From Planctomycetota bacterium (GTDB taxonomy: Bacteria > Planctomycetota > UBA8108 > UBA1146): DNA of 41,501 nucleotides. Each line of letters opens with the position of its first letter. The first letter of the stretch is position 1. The stretch is taken from assembly GCA_028825265.1 (NCBI GenBank), contig JAPKAM010000011.1:1-41501 (forward strand). The letters run 5' to 3'. Under the pieces are notes generated by a model that saw nothing but the letters and a program-made list of their open reading frames with translations, was not told where the DNA came from and made no database searches. Positions 26,277 to 35,429 of the stretch are shown in pieces. A program made the translations under genes and the position numbers.

Positions 26277-27656
26277 CTATTCATGCAACACCTTGATCAT
26301 CTGGTTCTCGACCGGCTTGAGAGTCGCGGTGTGTGCTTCAGCCACCGCCTTTAATCGCTCGATGATGTCTGGATGCTTCTTCGCTAGGTCCTTCTTCTCC
26401 GATGGATCATGTTCCAGATGATAAAGTAGCGGCGTCTTGTGAATCGTTTCCTTGGCCCCCGATCTCGGCCTCGATCTGAAATGCATCTTCCAGGGACCAC
26501 TTCGGAGCGCATAAAGAACATCTCCACGATAATAAAAGACACTGTTGCGGGGTGAAGGCCCGGTACCTCGGATCCTCCCCGACAGATCACTGCCGTCATA
26601 GATACGATCGGTAGGAAGTTGAACTGAAGCCAGCGAACAGAAGGTGTGCAACAGATCGAGGGTCGCACCCGGGTCTGTCACCACTTCCGGTTTTGCAGTT
26701 CCTGGCCACCAGATAATGGTCGGCACCCTCATTCCACCCTCGAAAGTTGTGCCCTTGCCCGCACGCAGTAGCCCGGCACTGCCCCCCATATCGCCGTACT
26801 CCAGCCATGGCCCATTATCCGATGTGAAGATGACGATGGTGTTTTCCGACAGCCCTCGTGAACGCACGGCATCGAGTACCTTTCCGACGCTGGCGTCGAG
26901 CTCCTCGATCACATCTCCATAGAAACCACGCTGGCTTCGATCGATGAACCGATCGGAACGAAAGAGCGGCACGTGTGGCATCGAATGTGCCAGGTAGAGA
27001 AAGAACGGCTCCTCCTTGTGTGCATCGATGAACCGAACCGCTTCATCTCCATATCGTCGGGTGATGGTGCGTTGATCGGTCGGTTGTTCGATCACCTCGT
27101 CGTTGCGGTGCAATGGAACATCCCAGTACTCGTACTTCGGATCCAGCAATGCGTCCCACCCCTTCGGACCCTTCTGGTTCCGATCCATGTCGTTGGAGTA
27201 GGGCACCCCGAACCACTGATCGAACCCATGCCGATGCGGAAGGAATTGCGGCAGATGCCCCAGATGCCATTTCCCCACCATACCGGTGGCATATCCGGCT
27301 CCCTTCAGCGCCTCTGCGATGGTGATTTCAGAATCGGGGAGGCCACCGGCAGAGTCGGGAAACAGCACACGCCGCTTCGGCGAACAGAGTCCACTTCGAA
27401 CCGGTAGCCGACCCGTCATCAAACCGGCACGACTGGGTGTGCAGACCGGTGCAGCCACATAGAACTGCGTCCACCTCTGGCCTTCGGCAGCCATCTGATC
27501 CAGATGCGGCGTGGCGATGGTTGGATGACCAAAGCAACCCAGATCTCCGTATCCCAGGTCATCGCAAAAGATGACGATGAAGTTGGGCGGACGATCGTCG
27601 GCCTGAATTGTTCCACACCAAAGAAGAAGACCGAGCCACATCCATAGTTTCTTCAA
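26277..27656 (-). CDS. formylglycine-dependent sulfatase (type I, S1 family)
   Basis: Arylsulfatase-type enzyme removing sulfate esters, probably from sulfated glycans, in the periplasm. About 459 residues: signal peptide (KKLWMWLGLLLWCGTIQA), metal Asp pair in CDDLGYGD (D32, D33), and the complete signature CTPSRAGLMTGR (Cys72, oxidised to formylglycine). GKWHLGH (Lys and His), HSMPHVP and FTSDNGPWLEYGD supply the remaining active-site residues. A longer frame reaches 27806, but AAAGGAG sits 5 nt before TTG 27656; GTG 27662, which overlaps the permease stop as GTGA, is too close to that site. The overlap with the permease gene implies one operon. No sulfatase-maturing enzyme is in this window. 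Confidence 0.9.
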   Translation of the reverse strand: MKKLWMWLGLLLWCGTIQADDRPPNFIVIFCDDLGYGDLGCFGHPTIATPHLDQMAAEGQRWTQFYVAAPVCTPSRAGLMTGRLPVRSGLCSPKRRVLFPDSAGGLPDSEITIAEALKGAGYATGMVGKWHLGHLPQFLPHRHGFDQWFGVPYSNDMDRNQKGPKGWDALLDPKYEYWDVPLHRNDEVIEQPTDQRTITRRYGDEAVRFIDAHKEEPFFLYLAHSMPHVPLFRSDRFIDRSQRGFYGDVIEELDASVGKVLDAVRSRGLSENTIVIFTSDNGPWLEYGDMGGSAGLLRAGKGTTFEGGMRVPTIIWWPGTAKPEVVTDPGATLDLLHTFCSLASVQLPTDRIYDGSDLSGRIRGTGPSPRNSVFYYRGDVLYALRSGPWKMHFRSRPRSGAKETIHKTPLLYHLEHDPSEKKDLAKKHPDIIERLKAVAEAHTATLKPVENQMIKVLHE

Positions 27657-27658
27657 GT

Positions 27659-28996
27659 TCACTCCTTTCGACCCCTCGCGAGTATCGGCTGTAACAGCAA
27701 GACGACTGCAATCAATCCTACGGCTTTCGGACCATGCCAAGGGTCTTCGATGATGAAGGCGTACCCGATGTAGAAAGCCAGCAGGATGCGGATCAGCGGA
27801 ATCCATGGATACAGCGGAACCTTGAAGGGGCGAGGAGTTTCAGGTTCGCTTCTGCGCAGACGTAGAATCGTCAATGCCAGCGGGAAATCGACGATGAGAG
27901 TGCACATTCCATTGAGTAGAAGAAGTTCCTTTTTCGCCAGAAAAGCCATCGACAAAATGATCAACAGCGCCTGTAACCACAGGGCATTGGTCGGGGCATG
28001 GTTTGAGTTTGATTTCCCCAGCCCGACCGGCATCTGGCCGTCTTGCGCCATCCGCCAACTGATCCGGGCTGAAACCTGTATACAACTACTGAGTGTCGAA
28101 ATCAGGATCAGCACGAACACCAGATCGAACAGCGTCGCCGCTCCATCGCCGAATAATCGCCGGGCGGTAAAGGTGCCCAGATCGGAAATCCCACCTCCAG
28201 AGGAGTCGACCATCTGCGACGGATCAGTGGCCAGCACGAACACCAAGTTGACCAGTAGATACAGCACCGAGATCCCACCGAGCCCAAAGATCAAGGCCCG
28301 AGGAATGGTGCGGCCAGGATCCTTGAGTTCGCCCGCCATCAGAACCACCGCGTTGTAACCTGCGAATGCAAAACCCGCCAAGATGCTGGAGAAGAAGATC
28401 TTTTCGACCCATCGCCAACCCTCTAAAGGCTGCGGCTGAATGGTGGTGATCGGGGGGTCGACCGCCGACCCATCTCCCCAGTAGATCGCAATCAAACCAC
28501 AGGTGACAAAGCCGACGATCAACCCGACTTTCAACAGAGTCGCACCATTGTTGAACAAGACTCCAACTCGTAACCCTTTGGTATGAATTGCTGCCAAGAT
28601 CAACACCGCAGCAACGGATGCGAACAGCTCCGGGACTTGTGGAATCAGATTATTGAGGTGCTTGCCGAGAGTTCCCGCAACGAATGCACTGCCGACGGTC
28701 CAAGCCGCCGGTCCTGCGATCACTCCAAAGACGTAGCCGGCTCTCGTGCCGAAGGCTCTGCGCACATAGATGTAATCCCCACCGGATTGGGGCATCATGG
28801 CGCCCAGTTCTGCGGTGCTCAGTGCGCTGAGTAGTGCGATGACCGATGCCACACACCAGGTCAGTAACACCGCCCACGAACTACCCAGTTCTGCGGCGAA
28901 GTGACCTGTTGTGGTAAAGACGCCGGCACCGATCACCGTGGTCACGACCATCACAGTCGCTGAAAAGCTCCCCAGGTTTCCGAACTTCGTATTCAT
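27659..28996 (-). CDS. APC-superfamily amino acid/amine permease
   Basis: Inner-membrane transporter of 445 residues with about 12 hydrophobic helices. Helix 1 has the APC signature VIGAGVFTTTG (unwound GxG region for substrate binding), and loop 2-3 has SGGDYIYVRRAFG, typical of APC amino acid/polyamine/organocation carriers; FAGYNAVVLMAGELKDPGRTIPRA is the conserved helix 6-7 segment. The start is ATG 28996 with GGAAG upstream; the longer frame to 29053 is not needed. Its stop overlaps the sulfatase start region. The link between an amino acid or amine importer and a sulfatase is unusual; specificity cannot be read from sequence. Confidence 0.88.
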   Translation of the reverse strand: MNTKFGNLGSFSATVMVVTTVIGAGVFTTTGHFAAELGSSWAVLLTWCVASVIALLSALSTAELGAMMPQSGGDYIYVRRAFGTRAGYVFGVIAGPAAWTVGSAFVAGTLGKHLNNLIPQVPELFASVAAVLILAAIHTKGLRVGVLFNNGATLLKVGLIVGFVTCGLIAIYWGDGSAVDPPITTIQPQPLEGWRWVEKIFFSSILAGFAFAGYNAVVLMAGELKDPGRTIPRALIFGLGGISVLYLLVNLVFVLATDPSQMVDSSGGGISDLGTFTARRLFGDGAATLFDLVFVLILISTLSSCIQVSARISWRMAQDGQMPVGLGKSNSNHAPTNALWLQALLIILSMAFLAKKELLLLNGMCTLIVDFPLALTILRLRRSEPETPRPFKVPLYPWIPLIRILLAFYIGYAFIIEDPWHGPKAVGLIAVVLLLQPILARGRKE

Positions 28997-29096
28997 CTGG
29001 CTTCCAATTTTGAATTCCAACCGAAGGGTGGGATCTGCTGCTAGACCTGCCACACTACGCGTGGATCAGTATCCCTCATCCGAGAGGAGAGAACAG

Positions 29097-29906
29097 ATGC
29101 CATTAGAATCGTCGAACTTCGTTGCCAGTCACAGGGTCGACGCTGGCGGAAATTGCCAGGTGTGGGCAGGGCATCTCTCGGATGGCACTCCAGCCTTTCT
29201 TAAGCAATTTTCGGAATCTCGCAGTTGGAAACAGGAGCAGCAGGCACTGCTCCACTGGTTGCCACGACTCGCTCCTGACCTGGCCCATCTCCCCCGTCTT
29301 CTCGACCAGGATCCTCATGACAAGTCCTTGCTGATTTCGGCGGTTCCGGGAGTGCCGATCGAGAAGTCCCCCCTGGCTGCTGGACAGCTGGAGAAGGTGA
29401 TGCAACAGGCGGGCCACTGGTTGGCAGCCCTCCATCGGCTCGATTTTCAGGACACTGATGAGCTTTCGTTGAGTGATTCGCTGCCGCTTCGGCTCGAATC
29501 CTGGATCGAAAACCACGGAAACTCACTGACCGAGAATGAAATCGCAATCTCTCGTCAACGAGTGGGCGATGGATCCATCTTCAAATCAACGCCCCGGGTT
29601 CCCTGTCACAATGACTTTCAACCGCGGAACTGGCTGTGGGATGGGCTGCAGGTCGGAATCATCGATTTTGAACATGCGAATGCCAACCATCCGGCATTTG
29701 ACTGGGTCCGACTAGAAACCGGTATCTGGCAAAAGGCGCCTGAATTGAGAGATCGGTTCATCGAGGGATATGGGGAAGAACCTCTCTGGAGCGACGGAGA
29801 TGTCCTCACTGCGATTTGTGCCATCTATGCCGTCGGATGCATCGTCTGGGGTGCCAGGCATGGCGAAGCGGCCATCGTGGCGAACGGTCGACGGATTCTC
29901 GATTGA
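29097..29906 (+). CDS. APH-fold phosphotransferase (aminoglycoside phosphotransferase family)
   Basis: 269-residue small-molecule kinase of the APH/choline-kinase fold. Catalytic loop HNDFQPRNWL (about 170-179; Asp base and Asn) and metal-binding IDFEHAN (about 188) are intact; an N-lobe Lys in FLKQFSE (about 39) can bind ATP. The frame opens at 28911, inside the divergent permease gene, but ATG 29097 with GAGAGGAGAG upstream is the clear start. Family members phosphorylate choline, homoserine, fructosamine or sugars, and only some confer antibiotic resistance; no resistance subtype is suggested here. It stands alone, divergent from the permease by 100 bp. Confidence 0.85.
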   Translation: MPLESSNFVASHRVDAGGNCQVWAGHLSDGTPAFLKQFSESRSWKQEQQALLHWLPRLAPDLAHLPRLLDQDPHDKSLLISAVPGVPIEKSPLAAGQLEKVMQQAGHWLAALHRLDFQDTDELSLSDSLPLRLESWIENHGNSLTENEIAISRQRVGDGSIFKSTPRVPCHNDFQPRNWLWDGLQVGIIDFEHANANHPAFDWVRLETGIWQKAPELRDRFIEGYGEEPLWSDGDVLTAICAIYAVGCIVWGARHGEAAIVANGRRILD

Positions 29907-29936
29907 TGTGCAACAGCTCAGCGAAGCCCTCGCTTG

Positions 29937-30860
29937 CTATTTCTGCGGCTGCAACGCCTCCGCTTGCATCGACAAGATGCGCCGCAGTTCCGAGCGGGCC
30001 GACTCGTATCCGGGAGCCTGCTGCAGGACCATCTCCAGTTCTTCTTGCGCCTCATCCAATCGTCCCAGTTGTCTCAAGATCCGCGCCCGGGTCACTCGAT
30101 GGATGGGCACCGGCCTGCGCTTGAAGATCTGATCGAGATCGGCCAGCGCCAGTTCCAACACGGCCTGCGCCTCATGACCCCGACCGGCAGCCGTGAGCAC
30201 CTCGGCCTTCCGTTGCAACCAAGGCGCCTGGAGAGATGCGTTCTTTAACTGTTTTTCAATCAGCGACAAGGCTTCCTGGTGCTGACCACTGGCGGAACTG
30301 GCTCGAATCAGGCTGATGGTCAGCAGGGCACTCTCTCCGGCCCTCTCGATCATCCGACGATAGAGTGTCGCCGCCAGTCCCGGAGCGTCTCGTTTCTCGT
30401 ACAGCGACCCGAGGCGCAACACCGACTCGAGGTCGGCGCGGATCTCGTGAACCCGCGTCAAGTCGATGATCGCTGCGTCGATCTTTCCGAGTCGTTCGCG
30501 AATTGCAGATCGTGCGCTGAGAACATCGAGTGGCACACTTTCTGATTGATCCACCAGTTCGGTCAGCAGCTTCAGTGCTCGCTCGTATCGAAGTGTGTCT
30601 CGCAAACAAAGAGCCCTTTCGAACTTTTCATCAAAGACATCCACTCCACAGCCGCGCGCCGTCTGGCAATCCTGAAGGCCCAATTCTGGGCGACCATGGG
30701 CTCGACATAATTTTGCCCTCAGCAAGTACAACGAACCCGGATCAGCGCTTTCTTCGATCTGCTTGTTGATTCGATCGACATCGACATGCACTCCATCGTG
30801 AGCCCGAAGGAGTGGAAAAGAGCAGGAAATCATCCAGATCACCAAACAGATTCTGAACAT
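29937..30860 (-). CDS. exported TPR-repeat protein
   Basis: 307-residue exported protein made of tetratricopeptide-type helical pairs. A signal peptide (about 1-21) precedes repeats rich in A-x-x-L and Y-x-x-A/L patterns (ALCLRDTLRYERALKLL, RLGSLYEKRDAPGLAATLYRRM, RARILRQLGRLDEAQEELE). ATG 30860 is preferred over upstream starts inside the preceding gene because GAGGGGAAAGG lies before it. The last Cys of the signal segment (ISCS, about residue 11-13) could mark a lipoprotein but lacks a good lipobox. It is probably co-transcribed with the ArnT-like glycosyltransferase, whose stop at 30877 is just upstream, and may scaffold its products. TPRs mediate protein contacts. Confidence 0.78.
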   Translation of the reverse strand: MFRICLVIWMISCSFPLLRAHDGVHVDVDRINKQIEESADPGSLYLLRAKLCRAHGRPELGLQDCQTARGCGVDVFDEKFERALCLRDTLRYERALKLLTELVDQSESVPLDVLSARSAIRERLGKIDAAIIDLTRVHEIRADLESVLRLGSLYEKRDAPGLAATLYRRMIERAGESALLTISLIRASSASGQHQEALSLIEKQLKNASLQAPWLQRKAEVLTAAGRGHEAQAVLELALADLDQIFKRRPVPIHRVTRARILRQLGRLDEAQEELEMVLQQAPGYESARSELRRILSMQAEALQPQK

Positions 30861-30876
30861 CAGCACGCCTTTCCCC

Positions 30877-32547
30877 TCAACGTTTTTCATCATCAATGAC
30901 TCCTATGAAGGCGATCGATCCATCAGAAAACTCGATGGTCTGCCCACCTTCTTGCAATTGCTGCGGGCTCGTTTCCATCGTGAGGAACCAATCTCCCGGG
31001 GCTGGCCCGGTCTGCGCGGTGACGATCTTCAACGATCGATTCACCTGCGCGAGAGTGTTCCAGCGACCCGAGACATCGTGCCACAACTGTTGATGAGATG
31101 GGACCACTGCTTCAATCGCCTTGGCGACCTCTTGCCGCGGACGATCTTCGCCTCGAAATGGCAGGAGTACCGTGGCCTGGCATCCGGACCAGGCCAACAG
31201 CATCAAGATCCACCGAAACGATGACTCCTCGATCGATCCCCGAGCGACATTCACAAGACCGATTGCGGCGAACGGGAGCGAGGCACTGAGCAGCAGTAAC
31301 GAGGCCAGTTGCATAAAATCTAGCGGTGCAAGCACAGGGATCTTCGAGAAGGCGGTCGAATCGATCCAGCGAGCCCCCTCGATCGATATTGCCAACAGCC
31401 CGGCGACCACCACTAGCCCTCGCACTGCCGTGGTGAAGATCCACACTGATTTCTCGCCGGACCTGGATGGGAACTCACCGGCCAGAGAAGAATCGAGGAT
31501 CGATGCCGCCAGCCAGGCGATCAGCGGCAAGGCCGGCAACAGGTATCGTGGCTGAACCGACGGCCACAACAGTAGCACGATGAATGGAATCACGATGGAG
31601 AGAGCCAACGATCGATGACGAGGATCGCCGAGCCAGCCACGGCCCGATTTCATCGGACCCGAAAACAGCACCAGCAATGATGCCGGCAGATAGCCAAAGA
31701 GAACGCCCAAGATGAATTCCCACCGATGGATCCACCACCCATCTTGAGATCCAGATCTTGACACTTCGCCGAACCAGATCTCGACCGCACTCAAACTGGA
31801 TCCCATCTGATCCAGTTGAAGAGTCACGGCCAAGGCCCACAAGGAACTGAACCCCATCGCCATTAGTGGAGGTCCCCACCACCTCGGATCCCGATGGACC
31901 GCAATTCCATCACGCTTGGCCGTGGCCAACATAATTCCGATGACGAATGGCAAGGCACTGGGCCCCTTGGCCAGAAAAGCGATGCAGAGCCCCGTAGTCA
32001 TCCAAATCGAAGAGAAGAAACGATTTTTTGGGGTCCTTGTGATCACCAGCATCTCTAGCGCATAGATGGCGACACCCGATGTCAGCAGCAAATCAGTCTC
32101 TCCCAGCGTCGATTTCCGAATCACCACCGGGCACAGCAGAAACAACACAGCGGCAAAAATTCCGGTCCTTGGCCTGTTCATTCTTGAACCGGTTAAGAAC
32201 AGCAGAAATCCAGTCAGTAGCGTCGCCAGAAGCGCAGGAATCCGTACCGCGGTAGACCCGACCCCGCCACCCGTAAAGTTCGATGCCAGCACGGTGAGCC
32301 ACGGGTAGAGGGGCGGCTTGTTCAGGTACGGCTCGCCCCAGACGGTCGGAATGACGTAGTCACCACTGGTGATCATCTCTCTTGCTGCGATGACTCTGCG
32401 TCCTTCTTCACCCTGAAGTTCCAGATGCGGCAACAATGAGCCGTGCAGAAAAACCACCAGCCCAAACAGCCCGACCAGACCCCATCGCTGGATAAATCTC
32501 TGGCGGCCAACGGCACAGGAACTCAACGGATGAAGTTCAGAACTCAT
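30877..32547 (-). CDS. ArnT/PMT-like polyprenyl-phosphate sugar glycosyltransferase
   Basis: 556-residue integral membrane GT-C glycosyltransferase. N-terminal helix then the large periplasmic loop GEEGRRVIAAREM...LNKPPLYPWL (about 46-82), the ArnT/PMT (GT83/GT39) signature that normally reads DE-x-RYAE; here the Asp is Glu. About 10-12 further helices and a C-terminal soluble domain (about 430-556) follow. It should move a sugar from a lipid carrier to lipid A, protein or another envelope acceptor. Start ATG 32547. It sits between the amidohydrolase pair (117-bp gap) and a TPR gene. It could be inactive or altered at the Asp-to-Glu site; many family members keep activity with acidic substitutes, which is unproven here. 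Confidence 0.82.
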   Translation of the reverse strand: MSSELHPLSSCAVGRQRFIQRWGLVGLFGLVVFLHGSLLPHLELQGEEGRRVIAAREMITSGDYVIPTVWGEPYLNKPPLYPWLTVLASNFTGGGVGSTAVRIPALLATLLTGFLLFLTGSRMNRPRTGIFAAVLFLLCPVVIRKSTLGETDLLLTSGVAIYALEMLVITRTPKNRFFSSIWMTTGLCIAFLAKGPSALPFVIGIMLATAKRDGIAVHRDPRWWGPPLMAMGFSSLWALAVTLQLDQMGSSLSAVEIWFGEVSRSGSQDGWWIHRWEFILGVLFGYLPASLLVLFSGPMKSGRGWLGDPRHRSLALSIVIPFIVLLLWPSVQPRYLLPALPLIAWLAASILDSSLAGEFPSRSGEKSVWIFTTAVRGLVVVAGLLAISIEGARWIDSTAFSKIPVLAPLDFMQLASLLLLSASLPFAAIGLVNVARGSIEESSFRWILMLLAWSGCQATVLLPFRGEDRPRQEVAKAIEAVVPSHQQLWHDVSGRWNTLAQVNRSLKIVTAQTGPAPGDWFLTMETSPQQLQEGGQTIEFSDGSIAFIGVIDDEKR

Positions 32548-32570
32548 CTATTCCTCTTCCGTTCGTCGGT

Positions 32571-32613
32571 AGGTCAACACAGGATCAACACACGATCGAA
32601 ACAGGATGACCGG
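32571..32613. repeat. degenerate 11-bp tandem repeat, about 4 copies
   Basis: Units like aggatcaacac run from 32571 to about 32613 (aggtcaacac, aggatcaacac, acgatcgaaac, aggatgaccgg) in the gap between the ArnT-like and amidohydrolase genes. The period is irregular and copies diverge. Confidence 0.5.
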
Positions 32614-32633
32614 TGGATTCCTCCACATTTCAT

Positions 32634-32663
32634 GGCTCGTTGCGGCTCGTTGCGGCTCGTTGC
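32634..32663. repeat. 10-bp tandem repeat, 3 copies
   Basis: ggctcgttgc is repeated three times head to tail (32634-32663), ending one base before the stop codon of the amidohydrolase on the minus strand (TTA at 32664-32666). Confidence 0.85.
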
Positions 32664-33920
32664 TTATCGTTTCTGATCGCTGACGACGACCCCCTCGATG
32701 ACGGTTCCTACACAATGGGTCGTGTATTCGAAGGGATCTCCGTCATAGAGCGCGACATCGCCGTCCTTGCCCACCTCGATCGATCCCACTCGATCCGAGA
32801 TCCTCAGTATTTCTGCTGCCGATGCCGTGATCAGTCCGAGTGCATCATTAAAGGGGCAGCCATAAGCACAGGCGATCGCCGCCTCCCACAACACCACTCT
32901 CGTTTTTGGAACATAGGATTCGTAACCACTGCCCATCGCAACCGGGATTCCTGCCGCCACCAATTTGGCCACGGTCTCCATACTCGAGTTCTGCCCCTTA
33001 CCCGATGCGCGCATCATCGTCGGGTGAATGATCACCGGAATCTGCTGCTCCTTCAGTTCGTCGAAATAGTCGTAGCATTCGGATGCTCCCTCCAGCACGA
33101 CCTTGATCTGAAGTTCCTTCTGTAACCTCAGCGCGTTCTGGATATCGACAGATCCATGGGCGGTGATCATCAAGGGCAGTTCACGACGGAGGATCTGCAC
33201 CAGCACCTCGTTACGAAGATCCCTAGCAGGCGGCTCCTTCTCTTCATCGGCCAGTGCCGCATCGATCTTGTCCATGTAAGTGCGCGCCTTGATGAACTCT
33301 TGACGAAGCATCGCCATCTGCTTGGAGCGGGTACCCGGGCTCTTTCCTCCACTACCGAAACCGGAAGAGCCGAGGGTGCAAACGACCATTCCCTTCGGCT
33401 CCAGAATCGCCTGGTCGACATTATCCCCGCGAGTCTTGACGATGAAGGTCTGTCCAGAGATCAACTGCCCCGGTGCGTGGCCGGTATGAAGTGTAGTGAC
33501 ACCGAGAGATCGAACCCAATTGATCAACGGCTCTCGAACATTGTAGGCATCCCGAGCATCGAGCTCGGGTTGCATGGGTGACGATTTTTCCAGTTGATCC
33601 TGATCATGGTCATAGTTGAGCCAACCTGCGAGCCCCACCACAGAGCGTGAATCGATCAATCCTGGAGTCACCACTGCCGCTTCGATCACACGGGTTCCAG
33701 CGGGAATCTCCACAGCAGAAGCGGGACCAACGGCCGCCACCTTGCCGTCGATCACCAGCACCACGCCATTCTTGATCGGTTCCATCCACTGGCCATCCGC
33801 ATTCCGGGCCATGGTGTGAATTGTATCTCCTTGAATGGCGATGGACTGTTGTTGCCCCTCGAGATCAGCGCAAATTCCAGTCAGTACCAGGCCGATGGTC
33901 AGCAGTACTCGAAATTTCAT
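32664..33920 (-). CDS. exported amidohydrolase-fold protein lacking metal ligands (predicted pseudo-enzyme)
   Basis: 418-residue exported protein of the amidohydrolase (imidazolonepropionase-like) superfamily. ATG 33920 overlaps the upstream stop (TGATG) and begins a signal peptide. It is a clear paralogue of the upstream gene, with matching order: VIDGKVAAVGP, VTPGLIDSR, GVTTLHTG, PGTRSKQMAMLRQEF, ARDLRNEVLV, GLITASAAEILRI and GSIEVGKDGDVALYDGDPF. However the HxH of the paralogue is R92-S-V94 here, the strand-6 His is replaced by Glu in VVLEGA, and the strand-8 Asp region is MGSGYES. Only one His (ITAHG) remains. Catalysis at a standard two-metal site is therefore unlikely. It may be a regulatory or structural partner of the intact enzyme, like other enzyme-pseudoenzyme pairs. 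Confidence 0.82.
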   Translation of the reverse strand: MKFRVLLTIGLVLTGICADLEGQQQSIAIQGDTIHTMARNADGQWMEPIKNGVVLVIDGKVAAVGPASAVEIPAGTRVIEAAVVTPGLIDSRSVVGLAGWLNYDHDQDQLEKSSPMQPELDARDAYNVREPLINWVRSLGVTTLHTGHAPGQLISGQTFIVKTRGDNVDQAILEPKGMVVCTLGSSGFGSGGKSPGTRSKQMAMLRQEFIKARTYMDKIDAALADEEKEPPARDLRNEVLVQILRRELPLMITAHGSVDIQNALRLQKELQIKVVLEGASECYDYFDELKEQQIPVIIHPTMMRASGKGQNSSMETVAKLVAAGIPVAMGSGYESYVPKTRVVLWEAAIACAYGCPFNDALGLITASAAEILRISDRVGSIEVGKDGDVALYDGDPFEYTTHCVGTVIEGVVVSDQKR

Positions 33921-35239
33921 CACTGCCCACCTCTTTCCCCGCAGCACTGATAAGTTTGGTCTTCACCGGCTCCCCGCCCGCCGACGGCGAACAGTCGATG
34001 CTCCGGATTCGAGCGGTCGAAAACGCGGATCCCTTCGACATAGGTTTCCAGCACCTTGGTGTACACGCTGAAGGGATCGCCGCTGATGATCGCAAAGTCT
34101 GCGTCCTTGCCCGGCTCGAGAGATCCGGTGCGACCCTCGAGTCCTAGCATCTCCGCACCGGAGAGTGTCAGTGCCCGCAAGGCGCCCTCTCGACTCATAC
34201 CCGCTCGAACTCCCAGTGCCGCGGATCGAAGGAACAGACGGCTGTCGGTGATCCAATCGTCCGTATGGAAACTGACATTGACCCCCGCTTGCTCCAGTTT
34301 CATCCCGTTTTCCATCTGGATGTCCCGAGCCTCCAGTTTTCCTCCGGGGGAATCGATCACGATGATGGAGCAGGGTGCCTCGGCTTCGGCGATCTCCTTC
34401 GCCACCTTCCAGGCATCGCTGACATGATGGAGGACCACCTTGAATCCAAACTCGTCTCTAAGCCTCAGGACGGTGAGTATGTCATCGTGTCGATGAGTGT
34501 GATGATGAACGATCCGCTTCCCATCGAGGGCTTCCACCAAGGCTTCCAGTTTCAGATCGCGCTCGGGCATCTTCTCCGGATCTCCCGCCGCCTTTTCGAT
34601 CTTGGCTCGATATTCTTGCGCCTTGATATACGCCCCGCGCACCAGCGATGCCGATTTGGCCCGCGTTCCCGGAAAGGGCGCCGCTCTCTGTGAGTTGGTT
34701 CCGTTGGCCATTTTCAGGCCACCCATTGGCCATCCATCGGCATCCAGAATGAGGAGGTCATCGACTTTTCCACCGCGCCTCAATTTAAGGTATGTGGTTC
34801 GTCCACTGATGAGATGACCAGAGCCCGGCATCTGATTGACCAGAGTCAAACCGCCAGCACGAGCGCGCTCGACTGAAGCCGATCGAACATCGACCGAATC
34901 GAGCGTCCAACACTCGGGCTGGATCGGATCGGATCCATCCCCGCCCCCACCCATGCCGATGTGACTGTGAGTACAGATCAATCCTGGAATGATGGTCTTG
35001 CCGCTGCTGTCGACCTGGGTTGCACCGGACGGAATCACCACGTCGGAACGGGCACCGATCGATTCGATCTTGCCGTCTCTCACGACCAGCACACCATCTT
35101 CGATGACTGGACCGGAGACTGGATAGATGGTGGCTCCAATGAATGCCTTCGTATCTGCATACAGAATCGAACTGATTCCCAACAGCAGCAGCGCAGAGAA
35201 GAGCAGAGGACGCAGTCTTCGAATCGGTGAAAATTGCAA
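33920..35239 (-). CDS. exported amidohydrolase (imidazolonepropionase-like)
   Basis: 439-residue exported metal-dependent hydrolase of the amidohydrolase superfamily. Start is TTG 35239 with AGGAAAGG 7 nt upstream. A signal peptide (about 1-28) precedes the urease-type beta-sandwich (LVVRDGKIESIGARSD) and the TIM barrel. Metal-site residues: H91-x-H93 in CTHSHIG, the His-rich HHHTHRHDD (245-253), H271/H272 in VVLHHVSDA, and Asp327 or Asp328 in FHTDDW. C-terminal GSLEPGKDADFAIISGDPF is the usual tail. It hydrolyses amide or ester bonds in cyclic compounds or peptides; substrate unknown. Translationally coupled to the degenerate paralogue downstream. Confidence 0.88.
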   Translation of the reverse strand: MQFSPIRRLRPLLFSALLLLGISSILYADTKAFIGATIYPVSGPVIEDGVLVVRDGKIESIGARSDVVIPSGATQVDSSGKTIIPGLICTHSHIGMGGGGDGSDPIQPECWTLDSVDVRSASVERARAGGLTLVNQMPGSGHLISGRTTYLKLRRGGKVDDLLILDADGWPMGGLKMANGTNSQRAAPFPGTRAKSASLVRGAYIKAQEYRAKIEKAAGDPEKMPERDLKLEALVEALDGKRIVHHHTHRHDDILTVLRLRDEFGFKVVLHHVSDAWKVAKEIAEAEAPCSIIVIDSPGGKLEARDIQMENGMKLEQAGVNVSFHTDDWITDSRLFLRSAALGVRAGMSREGALRALTLSGAEMLGLEGRTGSLEPGKDADFAIISGDPFSVYTKVLETYVEGIRVFDRSNPEHRLFAVGGRGAGEDQTYQCCGERGGQ

Positions 35240-35429
35240 GGTATGGCCTTTCCTGTACCCAGATGGGTGTTCTTGAACTCAACAGACACGACGATATCCG
35301 AGCACGGTGAGGGGAGATAGCGGCACCAACTCAGGCATCTGCACTTCATGACCTTGATCGATCCACCTGTTATCCTGACGGCACTCGAACTGGATCTAAT
35401 CTGGACTGATTTAGTCAGGAGAATCCTCG

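Noticed and set aside
29097-29906. Aminoglycoside resistance gene
   Set aside because: Only the general APH fold motifs are present; no resistance-type signature or mobile context.
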